Counted from the stretch's first letter, positions 23,911 through 32,284 are shown. The stretch is 39,726 nt of DNA from Albidovulum sp. (GCA_030837825.1 JAUQYB010000061.1:1-39726); one strand, 5' to 3'. Notes: generated from the letters alone by a model not told the origin. A program made the numbers and translations.

Positions 23911-25914
23911 CACCTTCGCCGCCACCGCCTCGGCGGTGATGCCGAATTCGGCATAGAGCCGCTCCGCCGGGGCCGAGGCGCCGAAGCCCTCCATGCCGAC
24001 GAAGGCGGCCTTCGCCTCGCGGCCGCGTTCGCCCAGAAGCCAGCGGTCCCAGGGCTGGCGCACCGCCGCCTCGACCGCGACGCGCACCGGCCCGGCGGGC
24101 AGGATGCGCCGGCGATAAGCCTCGGGCTGGGCGGCGAAAAGCTCCATGCAGGGCATGGAGACGACGCGGGTGCCGATGCCCTCGGCCTGGAGAAGGTCGC
24201 GCGCCTTGAGGGCGATCTCCACCTCCGAGCCGGTGGCCATCAGGATCGCCTGCCGCCGCCCCTCCGCCTCGCGGAGCACATAGGCACCCTGGGCGGTGAG
24301 GTTCTTCGCGGTGTGCAGCGTGCGCACCGTGGGCAGGTTCTGTCGCGACAACGCCAGCACCGAAGGCGTGCGGTCGGCGGTCAGCGCCAGTTCCCAGGCC
24401 TCGGCGGTCTCGATCAGGTCGGCGGGGCGGAAGGTCCAGGTGTTCGGCGTCGCTCGGCAGATCGCCAGATGCTCGACCGGCTGGTGGGTCGGGCCGTCTT
24501 CGCCGAGCCCGATGGAATCGTGGGTCATCACATAGACCACCGGCACCCCCATCAGCGCCGAAAGCCGCATCGCGCCGCGGGCATAGTCGGTGAAGCAGAG
24601 GAACGTGCCGCCATAGGGGCGGACGCCCCCGTGCAGCGCCATGCCGTTCATCGCCGCCGCCATGCCGTGTTCGCGGATGCCGAAGTGGACGTAGCGGCCC
24701 TTGCGGTTCTCCGGGGCGAAGATGCCGAGGTCGCCCGTCTTGGTGTTGTTGGAACCCGTGAGATCGGCCGAGCCGCCGATGGTCTCCGGCATCACCGGGT
24801 TCACCACCTCCAGCACCATCTCCGACGCCTTGCGCGTCGCCACCTTGGGCTGAAGGTCGGAGTTCTGTTTCTTCAGCGCGCGGATCGTGGCGGCAAGCCG
24901 CTTCGGCGCGGCCCCCGACACCTGGCGCTCGAACTCGGCCCGGCGGGCAGCGGGAAGGCCGGCCATGCCCGCCTCCCATTCCTTCCGCACGGACTTGCCG
25001 CGAGCGCCGATGGCACGCCAGGCCTTCTGCACCTCGGCCGGAATCTCGAACGCGTCATGCGGCCAGCCGTAGATCTCCTTCGTCGCCCGGATCTCGTCGG
25101 GTCCGAGCGGCGAGCCGTGGGCGCCGGCGCTGTCCTGCTTCTTCGGGCTGCCGAAGCCGATATGGGTCTTGCAGTCGACCAGCACCGGCCGGTCGGAGGC
25201 CCGCGCCTCGGTCAGCGCCCGGTCGATGTCCGCAGGGTCGTGCCCGTCGCAGTGGAGCACCGTCCAGCCCGAGGCGGCGAAGCGGGCGCGCTGGTCGGTG
25301 ATGTCCGAAAGGCTGATCCTGCCGTCGATGGAGATGTCGTTGTTGTCCCACAGGACGACGAGCTTGTTGAGCTTCTGCATGCCGGCAAGGCCGATCGCCT
25401 CCTGGCTGATCCCCTCCATCAGGCAGCCGTCGCCGGCGATCACCCAGGTGCGGTGGTCCACCATCTTCCTGCCGAAGCGGGCGCGGAGCGATTCCTCGGC
25501 GATGGCGAAGCCCACGGCGTTGGCCAGCCCCTGGCCGAGCGGGCCGGTCGTCGTCTCCACCCCCGAGACATGGCCGTATTCCGGGTGGCCGGCGGTGATC
25601 GCGCCCCACTGGCGGAAGTTCCGGATCTGGTCGAGCGTCACGTCGGCGTAGCCGGTGAGGTGCAGGAGCGCGTAGAGCAGCATCGAGCCGTGACCGGCCG
25701 AGAGGACGAAGCGGTCGCGGTCGGGCCATTTCGGCGCCGAGGCGTCGAACTTCAGGTGCTTCTCGAAGAGCACCGTCGCCACGTCGGCCATGCCCATGGG
25801 CATGCCCGGATGGCCGGAGTTGGCGGCCTGCACCGCATCCATCGCCAGCGCGCGGATCGCGGCGGCTTTCATCCAGTGGTCGGCGTGCTGTCGGCGAAGG
25901 GTGGCGATGTCCAC
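23896..25914 (-). CDS. tkt: Transketolase
   Basis: Thiamine-diphosphate enzyme that moves two-carbon ketol units between sugar phosphates in the pentose-phosphate and Calvin-type pathways. Of 672 residues, the N-terminal domain has [16 protein letters not shown] (H35 in the active site) and the TPP motif [13 protein letters not shown] ending in NNDISIDG. The middle pyrimidine-binding domain includes [21 protein letters not shown]. The C-terminal domain begins near [13 protein letters not shown] chose the GTG at 25914 ([14 protein letters not shown]), with AAAGGA 9 nt upstream; an in-frame ATG at 25989 overlaps the -35 of the likely promoter, and a downstream ATG would cut the first helix. No Calvin-cycle genes are nearby, so a pentose-phosphate role is the simplest reading. 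Confidence 0.95.
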   Translation of the reverse strand: MDIATLRRQHADHWMKAAAIRALAMDAVQAANSGHPGMPMGMADVATVLFEKHLKFDASAPKWPDRDRFVLSAGHGSMLLYALLHLTGYADVTLDQIRNFRQWGAITAGHPEYGHVSGVETTTGPLGQGLANAVGFAIAEESLRARFGRKMVDHRTWVIAGDGCLMEGISQEAIGLAGMQKLNKLVVLWDNNDISIDGRISLSDITDQRARFAASGWTVLHCDGHDPADIDRALTEARASDRPVLVDCKTHIGFGSPKKQDSAGAHGSPLGPDEIRATKEIYGWPHDAFEIPAEVQKAWRAIGARGKSVRKEWEAGMAGLPAARRAEFERQVSGAAPKRLAATIRALKKQNSDLQPKVATRKASEMVLEVVNPVMPETIGGSADLTGSNNTKTGDLGIFAPENRKGRYVHFGIREHGMAAAMNGMALHGGVRPYGGTFLCFTDYARGAMRLSALMGVPVVYVMTHDSIGLGEDGPTHQPVEHLAICRATPNTWTFRPADLIETAEAWELALTADRTPSVLALSRQNLPTVRTLHTAKNLTAQGAYVLREAEGRRQAILMATGSEVEIALKARDLLQAEGIGTRVVSMPCMELFAAQPEAYRRRILPAGPVRVAVEAAVRQPWDRWLLGERGREAKAAFVGMEGFGASAPAERLYAEFGITAEAVAAKVKALL

Positions 25915-25961
25915 GGGGGGCGGTCCTTTGATTGGGCGGAAGGCCGGAAGGGGTTGGCGGT

Positions 25962-25989
25962 GTGATAGCAGCCTCGTGCGCGAGATCAA
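25962..25989 (-). promoter_or_regulatory. Likely tkt promoter
   Basis: On the minus strand TTGATC (25989-25984) and TATCAC (25967-25962) are 16 nt apart; each matches four of six consensus bases. The start would be near 25955, giving a leader of about 40 nt before the GTG at 25914. Confidence 0.5.
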
Positions 25990-26157
25990 GCGCGCGGGCT
26001 AAGGGCTTGGTCCGAAAGGGGGGAGAAATCCGGTGAGGCTTTGGTCTAAACTTCGGGGGCGTGGGGATGCGAATGATTCGCGCGCGCCGCCCCTGGGCAG
26101 CGCTTCCCCGGAGGAAAGACACGAACGGGGCCCGCGAAGGGCCGGGGGCCTGAGCAC

Positions 26158-26661
26158 ATGAGCGATATTGCCGAACTGGAACGCCGTATCTCGGCCGCGC
26201 TGGCGCGAATCGATGCAGGGGTGGAGGCGCTTGCCGCGATGCCCCCGGCGGAGCCGGCAGCCGGCCCGTCCGCGATCCGCGACGACGCCGAAATCATGCG
26301 GCTGGCCGAGGACCTGGACGCCGAGCGTGCCGCGAATGCGCAACTGACCGAGCGGGTGCGCGCAATCAAGGAAAAGCAGGAAGGCGTGGTCGGCGCGCTG
26401 GAGACGAAGGTGGAGCGGCTGACCGGGCAGTTGAACACCGCCGATGCCGAAATCCAGCGGCTGAAGCGGCTGAACCACGATCTGTCCGAAGCCAACCGGG
26501 CGCTGGGCGCGGCCGCCGCCGCGGGCGTCGCGGAGCCCGACCTGATCAACCGCTCGATGATAAGCGAGCTTGAGACGATGCGGGCGGCGCGGGCGGCCGA
26601 GATCGCCGAGATGAACGAGATCCTTGCAGAGCTGAAACCGCTGATCGGGGAGGTTGCGTGA
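26158..26661 (+). CDS. Coiled-coil protein coupled to ZapA
   Basis: A 167-residue protein that is almost entirely predicted helix. After an N-terminal amphipathic segment (SDIAELERRISAALARIDAGVEAL) and a short Pro/Ala linker, residues about 40-125 form a long heptad-like coiled coil (LAEDLDAERAANAQLTERVR, VGALETKVERLTGQLNTADA, EIQRLKRLNHDLSEANRAL). The C-terminal helix is acidic. There is no cysteine, signal peptide or membrane segment. It overlaps zapA by 1 nt (TGATG), so the two are made together; by analogy with coiled-coil partners such as E. coli ZapB it could be a ZapA or FtsZ-ring partner (inference). Its own Shine-Dalgarno is weak. A 5-bp hairpin (GGCCC/GGGCC, 26129-26143) lies 14 nt before the ATG. 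Confidence 0.8.
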   Translation: MSDIAELERRISAALARIDAGVEALAAMPPAEPAAGPSAIRDDAEIMRLAEDLDAERAANAQLTERVRAIKEKQEGVVGALETKVERLTGQLNTADAEIQRLKRLNHDLSEANRALGAAAAAGVAEPDLINRSMISELETMRAARAAEIAEMNEILAELKPLIGEVA

Positions 26662-27068
26662 TGCCCGAAGTCCTGATCACCGTCGGCGGACGCCAGTTCG
26701 AGGTCGCCTGCCAGGACGGAGAGGAGCATTTCCTGCGTTCGGCCGCGAAGACGCTCGATGCCGAGGCGGCGGCGCTTGTGGGCCAGATTGGCCGGATGCC
26801 CGAGGCGCGGATGCTCTTGATGGCGGGGCTGATGCTGGCCGACAAGACCGCCGCGCTCGAGGACCAGTTGCGCGTCGCCGAGGAGCGCGCCGTGGTGGCC
26901 GAGCGCGTCGCGACCAATGCGCGGGCGCATCCCGAGCGGGTTGAGGTTCCGGTCATCCCCGCCATCGTGACCGACACCTTCGCCGAGATCGCCGCCCGGG
27001 CAGAGGCGCTGGCCGACCGGCTGGACGAAGGTCTGGCGGCGCGTCTGGAGGAGCGGCAAGAGGCATGA
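26661..27068 (+). CDS. zapA: Cell division protein ZapA
   Basis: A small cytosolic protein that bundles FtsZ filaments at the division ring. Of 135 residues, MPEVLITVGGRQFEVACQDGEEHFL is the globular beta-alpha head. AAKTLDAEAAALVGQIGRMPEARMLLMAGLMLADK, the conserved ZapA helix, follows, then a C-terminal coiled coil. It is longer than E. coli ZapA owing to a tail (IPAIVTDTFAEIAARAEALADRLDEG). The ATG at 26661 (1-nt overlap with the upstream stop) has GGAGG at 26649-26653 with 7 nt spacing; a GTG at 26658 is an unlikely alternative. I see no obvious 6S RNA or 5-formyltetrahydrofolate cyclo-ligase gene after it, although these often follow zapA in other bacteria. Confidence 0.9.
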   Translation: MPEVLITVGGRQFEVACQDGEEHFLRSAAKTLDAEAAALVGQIGRMPEARMLLMAGLMLADKTAALEDQLRVAEERAVVAERVATNARAHPERVEVPVIPAIVTDTFAEIAARAEALADRLDEGLAARLEERQEA

Positions 27069-27078
27069 GGGCGGGCGC

Positions 27079-27450
27079 ATGAAGGCCGGGCGCAGGACGA
27101 ATCGCTTCTTGCCGGTCGCGGTCGTCGCCGGCATCGCCGCCGCCGCGCCGGCCTTCGCCGAGTTCGATCTGCAGGGCGGCAGCTATCTTTGCGACCGCGG
27201 CGTCGAGGTGCCGGTGTCCTATGTGAACGGGGCCGACGGGTCGGTCGCGGTGCTGCATGTCGAGGGCCGCCTTGTTACCCTGCCCATCGCCCCCTCGGCC
27301 TCGGGGGCCCGCTATGCCTGGCCCTCGGACGGGTCCGGCTATGTCTGGTGGACCAAGGGCGAGGAGGCGACGCTCTACTGGCACGACGGCACGACCGCCG
27401 GGGAGACCGGGGAGGTCGTGCTGCTGGCAGGCTGCCGGTTGAAGCCCTGA
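27079..27450 (+). CDS. MliC-family lysozyme-inhibitor-like secreted protein
   Basis: 123 residues: a signal peptide (MKAGRRTNRFLPVAVVAGIAAAAPAFA, cleavage before EFDLQGG), then a domain resembling MliC/PliC, the periplasmic or membrane-bound inhibitors of c-type lysozyme. It has a first cysteine in YLCDRGVEVPVSYVNGADGS, the central block RLVTLPIAPSASGARYAWPSDGSGYVWWTKGEEATLYWHDG, and a final cysteine in LLAGCRLK that would pair with the first. No lipobox is present, so it should be soluble in the periplasm. GAGGG lies 7 nt before the ATG at 27079, and the gene follows zapA by 10 nt. Its stop is 2 nt from the convergent grxD stop. Confidence 0.82.
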   Translation: MKAGRRTNRFLPVAVVAGIAAAAPAFAEFDLQGGSYLCDRGVEVPVSYVNGADGSVAVLHVEGRLVTLPIAPSASGARYAWPSDGSGYVWWTKGEEATLYWHDGTTAGETGEVVLLAGCRLKP

Positions 27451-27452
27451 GA

Positions 27453-27821
27453 TCAGGCGTTGGCGGCGCGGATCTGCTCGGCGGCGTCCTTGTTGTAGCC
27501 GATCCCCTTGGCGTCGAAGAGCTGGTCGAGCTCGCCCGAGAGCGTCATCTCGGTGACGATGTCGCAGCCGCCGACGAATTCGCCCTTGACGTAGAGCTGA
27601 GGAATCGTCGGCCAGTCGGAGAAGTCCTTGATCGCCTGGCGGATGCCCTCGTCGGCAAGCACGTTCACGTCGGCATAGTCCACGCCCATGAAGTTCAGCA
27701 CCCCTGCGACGCGCGAGGAAAACCCGCATTGGGGCATCGCCTTGGTGCCCTTCATGTAGAGCACGACGTCATTCTTCGTCAGGGTGTCGCGGATCTGGTC
27801 GTGCGCGATGGTGGTTGTCAT
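27453..27821 (-). CDS. grxD: Monothiol glutaredoxin (CGFS type)
   Basis: A 122-residue Grx4-type glutaredoxin that carries a [2Fe-2S] cluster between two subunits with glutathione and trafficks clusters. The motif CGFS is at residues 32-35 within KGTKAMPQCGFSSRV. The WPTIPQLYVKGEFVGGCDIV block gives the cis-Pro and glutathione-binding residues. I chose the ATG at 27821 (MTTTIAHDQI); an upstream in-frame ATG at 27857 lies within bolA. It sits 7 nt after bolA. BolA and CGFS glutaredoxins form a conserved heterocomplex for iron-sulfur sensing or delivery, so the pair is functionally coherent. Confidence 0.95.
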   Translation of the reverse strand: MTTTIAHDQIRDTLTKNDVVLYMKGTKAMPQCGFSSRVAGVLNFMGVDYADVNVLADEGIRQAIKDFSDWPTIPQLYVKGEFVGGCDIVTEMTLSGELDQLFDAKGIGYNKDAAEQIRAANA

Positions 27822-27828
27822 TGTCTGG

Positions 27829-28065
27829 TCACTCCGGTGCCTTTGTGGTGAGCGCAAGTGCGTGCAGTTCGCCCTGCGCGCCGTCCATCTTCCCCTTCAG
27901 CGCGGCATAGACCGCGCGCTGCTGCTGAACGCGATTCATTCCGCGGAAACTTTCGTCTTCGACGAAGGCCGCGAAATGTGCGCCGTCATCGCCCTGGACC
28001 TCCACCCGCGCGCCGGGGAAGCTTTCGCGGATCAGGATTTCAATCTCTTCGGCGGTGATCGGCAT
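27829..28065 (-). CDS. bolA: BolA family protein
   Basis: A 78-residue BolA protein: MPITAEEIEILIRESFPGARVEV, then DGAHFAAFVEDESFRGMNRVQQQRAVYAAL and a C-terminal GELHALALTTK. The conserved His at residue 68 is the expected cluster ligand in the Grx-BolA complex. It is a short (BolA2-like) form, with no long morphogene-type tail. AGGAGAG lies about 7 nt before the ATG at 28065; an upstream in-frame ATG (28116) would add an Arg/Pro-rich leader. It is transcribed with grxD, and purL lies upstream on the same strand with a 118-nt gap holding a hairpin. Confidence 0.94.
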   Translation of the reverse strand: MPITAEEIEILIRESFPGARVEVQGDDGAHFAAFVEDESFRGMNRVQQQRAVYAALKGKMDGAQGELHALALTTKAPE

Positions 28066-28175
28066 GGCTCTCTCCTGTCTTGGGTCGAATGTATGCCGCG
28101 CCGCGGGGGGCCGCAAGGTTGCGCCGGCGGTGAGGGCAGGAGCCTCCGGCGGGGATATTTCAGGAACGGAAGATG

Positions 28176-28199
28176 CGCGGCGCTCAGAAGAGCGCCGCG
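28176..28199 (-). terminator. 10-bp hairpin spanning the purL stop codon
   Basis: CGCGGCGCTC (28176-28185) and GAGCGCCGCG (28190-28199) form a perfect 10-bp stem with a 4-nt loop. The purL stop codon (28186-28184) sits at the loop. It probably marks the end of the purL transcript or shields it from decay. Only scattered T residues follow on the minus strand. Confidence 0.45.
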
Positions 28200-30343
28200 G
28201 CGAAGGCGGTGCGGTAGAGCCGGGAAAGCTCGGCCGCGGGTGCGCTCCGGCCGCCCAGCGTGACGCTGGCGCCGCCGAACTGGCCGGCCAGTGCGAGCGG
28301 CACGCCCGCCGCCTTTGCCGCCGCCGTCAGGGGGGCGAGGTCGGCCTGCCGGACCGCGACAAGATAGCGCGCCTGGTCCTCGCCGAAGAGGAACGCCGTT
28401 TCGCCAGCGTCGATCGTCACGCCCATCCCCGCCGCCTCGGCCATCTCGAACGCGGCCAGCGCGAGTCCGCCATCGGACAGGTCGGTGGCGGCGCGGACCG
28501 CCTTGCGGTTAGCGCGCAGGAACTCGCCGTTCCGCCGTTCGGCGGCGAGGTCGACGGGGGGGGCGTCACCTTCCTCGCGCCCGAAGGCCTCGGCCAGCAG
28601 TGCGGACTGGCCGAGGTGGCCCCTGGTCGCGCCGATCACCACGGCGAGGTCGCCCGCCGCGGGCAGGCCGGCGATCAGCTCGTCGAGCGATTTCAGCAGC
28701 CCCACGGCGGCGATCGTCGGCGTCGGCAGGATGCCCTTGCCGTCGGTCTCGTTGTAGAGCGAGACGTTGCCCGAGACGATCGGCATGTCGAGCGCCCGGC
28801 AGGCCTCGCCGATGCCGCGGATGGCGCCGACGAACTGGCCCATGATCTCGGGCTTTTCCGGGTTGCCGAAGTTGAGGTTGTCGGTCGCGGCAAGGGGGAG
28901 GGCGCCGACGGCCGTGAGGTTGCGGTATGCCTCGGCCACCGCCTGTTTGCCGCCCTCCACCGGGTTGGCGCGCACGTAGCGCGGCGTCACGTCGGAGGTG
29001 AAGGCCAGCGCCTTGCCCGAGCCATGAACGCGCACCACGCCCGCGCCCATGCCCGGCGTGCGGATCGTGTCGGCCATCACCTGCGTGTCATACTGTTCCC
29101 AGACCCAGCCCTTGTGGGCATGGCTGGGCGAGCCGATGAGCGCCTTCAGCGCCTCGATCGGGTCGATCGCGGGCACCTCGCCGAGGGGGGCGGGGGCAAG
29201 CGTCTCCACCCAGGGCCGGTCGTATTCCGGCGCGCTCGACGAGAGTTTCGACAAGGGCAGGTCGGCCTTCACCTCGTTGCCGTGCAGGATCAGGAAGCGG
29301 TCCTCGGCGATGGTCTCGCCGATGACGGCGAAGTCGAGATCCCATTTCTCGAAGATCGCACGGGCCACCGCCTCGCGTTCGGGCTTTAGCACCATGAGCA
29401 TCCGCTCCTGGCTTTCGCTGAGCATCATCTCGTAGGCGGTCATCTCCGCCTCGCGCTGCGGCACGCGGTCGAGGTTGAGCCGGATGCCGAGGCCGCCCTT
29501 GTCGCCCATCTCGACCGCCGAGCAGGTCAGGCCGGCCGCGCCCATGTCCTGGATCGAAATCACGGAATCGGAGGCCATCAGCTCGAGGCAGGCTTCCAGC
29601 AGGCGCTTTTCGGTGAAGGGGTCGCCGACCTGCACGGTGGGGCGCTTTTCCTCGATCGTGTCGTCGAATTCGGCCGACGCCATCGTCGCGCCGCCGACGC
29701 CGTCGCGCCCGGTCTTGGCGCCGAGGTAGACGACCGGCATGCCGACGCCCGAGGCGGCCGAGTAGAAGATCTTGTCGGCATCCGCCAACCCGGCGGCGAA
29801 GGCGTTTACCAGGCAGTTGCCGTTGTAGGAGGCATGGAAGCGCACCTCGCCGCCGAGGTTCGGCACGCCGAAGCAGTTGCCGTAGCTGCCCACGCCTTCC
29901 ACCACGCCCTTCACCAGATGCGCGGTCGTCGGGTGCGAGGGCAGGCCGAACGACAGCGAATCCATTGCCGCGATGGGGCGCGCGCCCATCGTGAAGACGT
30001 CGCGCAGGATGCCGCCGACGCCGGTCGCGGCCCCCTGGTGCGGCTCGATGGAGGAGGGGTGGTTGTGGCTTTCCATCTTGAAGATGACCGCCTGGTTGTC
30101 GCCGATGTCGACGACGCCCGCATTCTCGCCCGGCCCGCAGATCACCTGCGGCCCCGTGGTGGGCAGGGTGCGCAGCCATTTCTTCGACGACTTGTAGGAA
30201 CAGTGTTCGTTCCACATCGCCGAGAAGATGCCAAGTTCGGTGAAGGTCGGAACCCGGCCGATGATCTGAAGGATGCGGTCGTACTCATCGGGCTTCAGCC
30301 CGTGCGACGCGATCAGATCGGGGGTGATGGCCGGTTCTTGCAT
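28184..30343 (-). CDS. purL: Phosphoribosylformylglycinamidine synthase subunit PurL (small form)
   Basis: Fourth step of purine synthesis: ATP-dependent conversion of FGAR to FGAM with ammonia delivered by PurQ, with PurS as the third subunit. The 719 residues are the size of the small, PurS/PurQ-dependent PurL, not the 1,290-residue fused enzyme. [15 protein letters not shown] gives the catalytic His at 47. [38 protein letters not shown] and the glycine-rich [16 protein letters not shown] match the family. The ATG at 30343 has an AGGG about 7 nt upstream. purQ and purS are not in the window. It lies 66 nt after DUF6151 on the same strand. Confidence 0.97.
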   Translation of the reverse strand: MQEPAITPDLIASHGLKPDEYDRILQIIGRVPTFTELGIFSAMWNEHCSYKSSKKWLRTLPTTGPQVICGPGENAGVVDIGDNQAVIFKMESHNHPSSIEPHQGAATGVGGILRDVFTMGARPIAAMDSLSFGLPSHPTTAHLVKGVVEGVGSYGNCFGVPNLGGEVRFHASYNGNCLVNAFAAGLADADKIFYSAASGVGMPVVYLGAKTGRDGVGGATMASAEFDDTIEEKRPTVQVGDPFTEKRLLEACLELMASDSVISIQDMGAAGLTCSAVEMGDKGGLGIRLNLDRVPQREAEMTAYEMMLSESQERMLMVLKPEREAVARAIFEKWDLDFAVIGETIAEDRFLILHGNEVKADLPLSKLSSSAPEYDRPWVETLAPAPLGEVPAIDPIEALKALIGSPSHAHKGWVWEQYDTQVMADTIRTPGMGAGVVRVHGSGKALAFTSDVTPRYVRANPVEGGKQAVAEAYRNLTAVGALPLAATDNLNFGNPEKPEIMGQFVGAIRGIGEACRALDMPIVSGNVSLYNETDGKGILPTPTIAAVGLLKSLDELIAGLPAAGDLAVVIGATRGHLGQSALLAEAFGREEGDAPPVDLAAERRNGEFLRANRKAVRAATDLSDGGLALAAFEMAEAAGMGVTIDAGETAFLFGEDQARYLVAVRQADLAPLTAAAKAAGVPLALAGQFGGASVTLGGRSAPAAELSRLYRTAFAAALF

Positions 30344-30409
30344 GGCTGCCCTGTCGAGGATGCGGATTGGCGCCTCTTTAGGGCAAGGTGCGGGCGGGGG
30401 AAAGGGTCG

Positions 30410-30985
30410 TCACCCGGCCCTGGGCGGCCGCGCCGCGTCGCGCTCGGCCAGCGTCAGGATGCGGGCCTCGGCCGCGGGCTTGCCATCGGCGGCGAAGAAG
30501 GGGGCGGTGCCGCCCTTGCCGGTCAGCTTTGCCGCCGCCGTGCGGGCCAGAAGCCCGAGCACCGCCCGCGCGAGCCCCGTCGACCTGACCGGGGTCCGGG
30601 CGCTGGCGGTATTGGCATGGGTCAGGACGGGTCCGAAACCGGACTGGCCCGGCCTGAGAATCATGCCCACGAACGGGAAGGACGGCGACGGCATGGAGTT
30701 GGCGATGGGCGTGCCGCAGCAGCCGGCATACCAGCGCAAAAGCCCCTTCGGGCTGAGCCGGAGCAGCCGGAGGTTCGCCGCACCTTGGGTGAAACGGACG
30801 TGATGCGGCAGGGTCTGGAAGACCTCGGTCCCGCCCGCCGCGTCCAGATAGTCATCGGCCTTCAGGTGGCGGGCGAAGGTCTGACAATCGGCGCAGTAGC
30901 ATTCGACATGGGTTCCCGCCGCTTCTGCGCCGATGGTCCAGCGCATCGCGCCGCAGCGGCAGGCAAGGCTTCGGTCGGCGGGCAT
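30410..30985 (-). CDS. DUF6151 / GFA-like zinc-binding protein
   Basis: A 191-residue protein with a zinc-ribbon arrangement like the glutathione-dependent formaldehyde-activating (GFA) fold: C9 and C11 (LACRCGAMRW), C29, C31 and C34 (ECYCADCQTF), and C89-C90 (WYAGCCGTPIANS). The N-terminal half fits a GFA/CENP-V-like Mss4 fold, and the C-terminal half (about 110-191) is Arg/Ala-rich. No enzymatic function can be assigned. The ATG at 30985 has GAGGGG upstream. It lies just downstream of the sRNA terminator (31058) on the same strand and upstream of purL. Confidence 0.8.
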   Translation of the reverse strand: MPADRSLACRCGAMRWTIGAEAAGTHVECYCADCQTFARHLKADDYLDAAGGTEVFQTLPHHVRFTQGAANLRLLRLSPKGLLRWYAGCCGTPIANSMPSPSFPFVGMILRPGQSGFGPVLTHANTASARTPVRSTGLARAVLGLLARTAAAKLTGKGGTAPFFAADGKPAAEARILTLAERDAARPPRAG

Positions 30986-31057
30986 CGGTTTCCCCTCGCT
31001 TGGTCCCTTCCGCCAGCCTAGCAGAACCCCCCGACAGGATCAAAACCGGGCGGGACG

Positions 31058-31084
31058 AAAAAAAAGGCCGAGACAAGCTCGGCC
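31058..31084 (-). terminator. Classical intrinsic terminator
   Basis: Read on the minus strand: GGCCGAG (31084-31078), a 5-nt loop, CTCGGCC (31072-31066), then eight T (31065-31058). It is the only terminator in the window with a full U-tract. Confidence 0.9.
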
Positions 31085-31140
31085 CAAGTCCAACAGGGAG
31101 GTAGAAGGTGACGAGAGTTGCCTCGACCGCCGCCTTCGAG
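31058..31140 (-). ncRNA. Candidate stress sRNA with anti-Shine-Dalgarno motif
   Basis: A predicted ~83-nt transcript read on the minus strand, from about 31140 (7 nt past a CCCATAA -10) to the T-run ending at 31058. It begins with a small hairpin (CTCGA / TCGAG, 9-nt loop). A long unpaired middle follows containing CACC-TTCTACCTCCCTGTTGG; ACCTCCC (31102-31096) resembles the 3' end of 16S rRNA and would pair with purine-rich ribosome-binding sites. It ends in an intrinsic terminator. It lies in the gap between the LysR gene and DUF6151. The build resembles the RpoH-controlled CcsR-type sRNAs of Rhodobacter (anti-SD motif, heat/oxidative promoter), but it carries a single motif and is not a recognised copy. 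The alternative is a + strand GTG ORF at 31108 with GGGAGG upstream, which overlaps LysR and has no promoter I can see. Confidence 0.5.
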
Positions 31141-31146
31141 CCCGAT

Positions 31147-31173
31147 TTATGGGCAGGCGAACAATCGTTCAAG
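31147..31173 (-). promoter_or_regulatory. RpoH (sigma-32)-type promoter of the candidate sRNA
   Basis: Minus strand CTTGAAC (31173-31167), 13 nt, CCCATAA (31153-31147). The heat-shock sigma consensus is CTTGAAA-N13-15-CCCATNT, so the -35 matches six of seven positions and the -10 six of seven. The predicted start lies about 7 nt further, near 31140. Confidence 0.55.
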
Positions 31174-31190
31174 GCAAATCATGCCGCAGA

Positions 31191-31243
31191 TGCAACATGG
31201 CCGCCATGCGTTGCATACATGCCTCAGTGCAACTGGCGGTTGC
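31191..31243. repeat. Array of alternating TGCAAC / GTTGCA half-sites
   Basis: TGCAAC (31191-31196), GTTGCA (31210-31215), TGCAAC (31228-31233) and GTTGC (31239-31243) alternate within 53 nt between the LysR stop and the sRNA promoter. The first pair also encloses the palindrome CATGGC-C-GCCATG (31196-31208), giving an 11-bp hairpin with a 2-nt bulge; the last pair forms a 5-bp hairpin. It may be an operator for the sRNA or the LysR transcript end. Confidence 0.6.
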
Positions 31244-31262
31244 GGGCGCCCGGGCCGCGGCT

Positions 31263-32168
31263 TCAGATCCCGCCGTCGTCGACCCGCCGCTTGCGGTAGG
31301 CGATGATCTCCTCCATCACGAAATCCCGGAACGCGGCCACGCGCTTGGAATGGCGCAGCTCCTCGGGGTAGGCGAGGAACACCGGGACATCGCTGGATTC
31401 GATCTCGGGCAGGACCCGTTCCAGTGCGGGGAAATCCTCGGTCAGGTAGTCGGGCAGGACGCCGATCCCGAGGTTGTAGAGCACCCCCTGCAACACGCCG
31501 TAGTAGTTGTTCACCGTCAGCGTCGAGCGGATGTCGTGCGTCATCAGGCTGTGCACCAGCGAGGCGCCGGCGGCGACCTGCGGCGTCGCAGGGTTCTGGC
31601 TGATCAGGCGGTGGCTCGACAGATCCTCCACCCGGGCCGGCCGGCCCGCGCGTTCGAGATAGTCCGGCGTGGCGTAGAGCCGCATCCGGATGTTCATCAG
31701 CCGCCGGCGGATGAGATCGGCCTGCGAGGGCTCCTTCATGCGGATCGCCACGTCGGCCTCGCGCATCGGCAGGTCGAGCACGCGTTCCTCGAGCATCAGG
31801 TCGATCTTGAGATCGGGATACTTGTCATAGAGCGTGCCGAGCCGGGGCGCGAGCCAGAGCGTGCCGAAGCCCGTCGTCGTGGTCACGCGCAGATCGCCGA
31901 ACACCTCTTCCTCGCTGTCGCGGATGCGGGCGGCGGCGGTCTCCAGCCGGCGGTTCATCGACGAGGTCGCCTCGAACAAAAGCTCGCCCTGTTCGGTGAG
32001 AATCAGCCCCCGCGCGTGGCGGTGAAAGAGCGTGGTGCTGAGGCTTTCCTCGAGCGCGCGGATCTGCCGGCTGACCGCGGACTGCGACAGGTGCAGCGTC
32101 TCGCCCGCATGGGTCAGACTGCCCGCGTCGGCCACCACGTGAAATATCCTGAGCTTGTCCCAATCCAT
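31263..32168 (-). CDS. LysR-family transcriptional regulator
   Basis: A 301-residue LTTR. The winged HTH covers residues 1-65 (MDWDKLRIFHVVADAGSLTH, then LSQSAVSRQIRALEESLSTTLFHRHARGLILTEQG). A linker helix and a type-2 periplasmic-binding-like effector domain (about 90-290) follow, with TTTTGFGTLWLAPRLGTL and RMKEPSQADLIRRRLM. I chose the ATG at 32168 (MDWDKL, family start) rather than an upstream GTG at 32186. It is divergent from iorAB with 174 nt between the starts, the classical arrangement for an LTTR and its target; a T-N11-A dyad lies there. The effector cannot be read from the sequence. Confidence 0.93.
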   Translation of the reverse strand: MDWDKLRIFHVVADAGSLTHAGETLHLSQSAVSRQIRALEESLSTTLFHRHARGLILTEQGELLFEATSSMNRRLETAAARIRDSEEEVFGDLRVTTTTGFGTLWLAPRLGTLYDKYPDLKIDLMLEERVLDLPMREADVAIRMKEPSQADLIRRRLMNIRMRLYATPDYLERAGRPARVEDLSSHRLISQNPATPQVAAGASLVHSLMTHDIRSTLTVNNYYGVLQGVLYNLGIGVLPDYLTEDFPALERVLPEIESSDVPVFLAYPEELRHSKRVAAFRDFVMEEIIAYRKRRVDDGGI

Positions 32169-32201
32169 CGCAACACTTTCACGCACTTCGAACCCCGGAC
32201 G

Positions 32202-32229
32202 TTAATACGGTATTTCGTGTGACAACCAA
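32202..32229 (-). promoter_or_regulatory. LysR gene promoter candidate with palindromic -10 region
   Basis: Minus strand TTGGTT (32229-32224), 16 nt, TATTAA (32207-32202). The -10 overlaps the palindrome AATACGGTATT (32204-32214), a possible autoregulatory site. The leader would be about 27 nt. Confidence 0.4.
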
Positions 32230-32284
32230 GCAAAACCGTCCCGCGATCGCAGGAAATGCCCCCGTCCGGTCAAAGATTCAGCGC

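Noticed and set aside
25990..26157. Possible 6S RNA between tkt and the coiled-coil gene
   Set aside because: Only short separate hairpins (26069-26081, 26129-26143) are visible; no long imperfect stem with a central bubble.
31108..31299. Plus-strand GTG ORF (63 codons) with GGGAGG upstream, in the LysR-DUF6151 gap
   Set aside because: Overlaps the LysR 3' end, has no promoter I can see, and its Shine-Dalgarno is the complement of the sRNA anti-SD motif; the sRNA reading has promoter and terminator support. Kept as the alternative.
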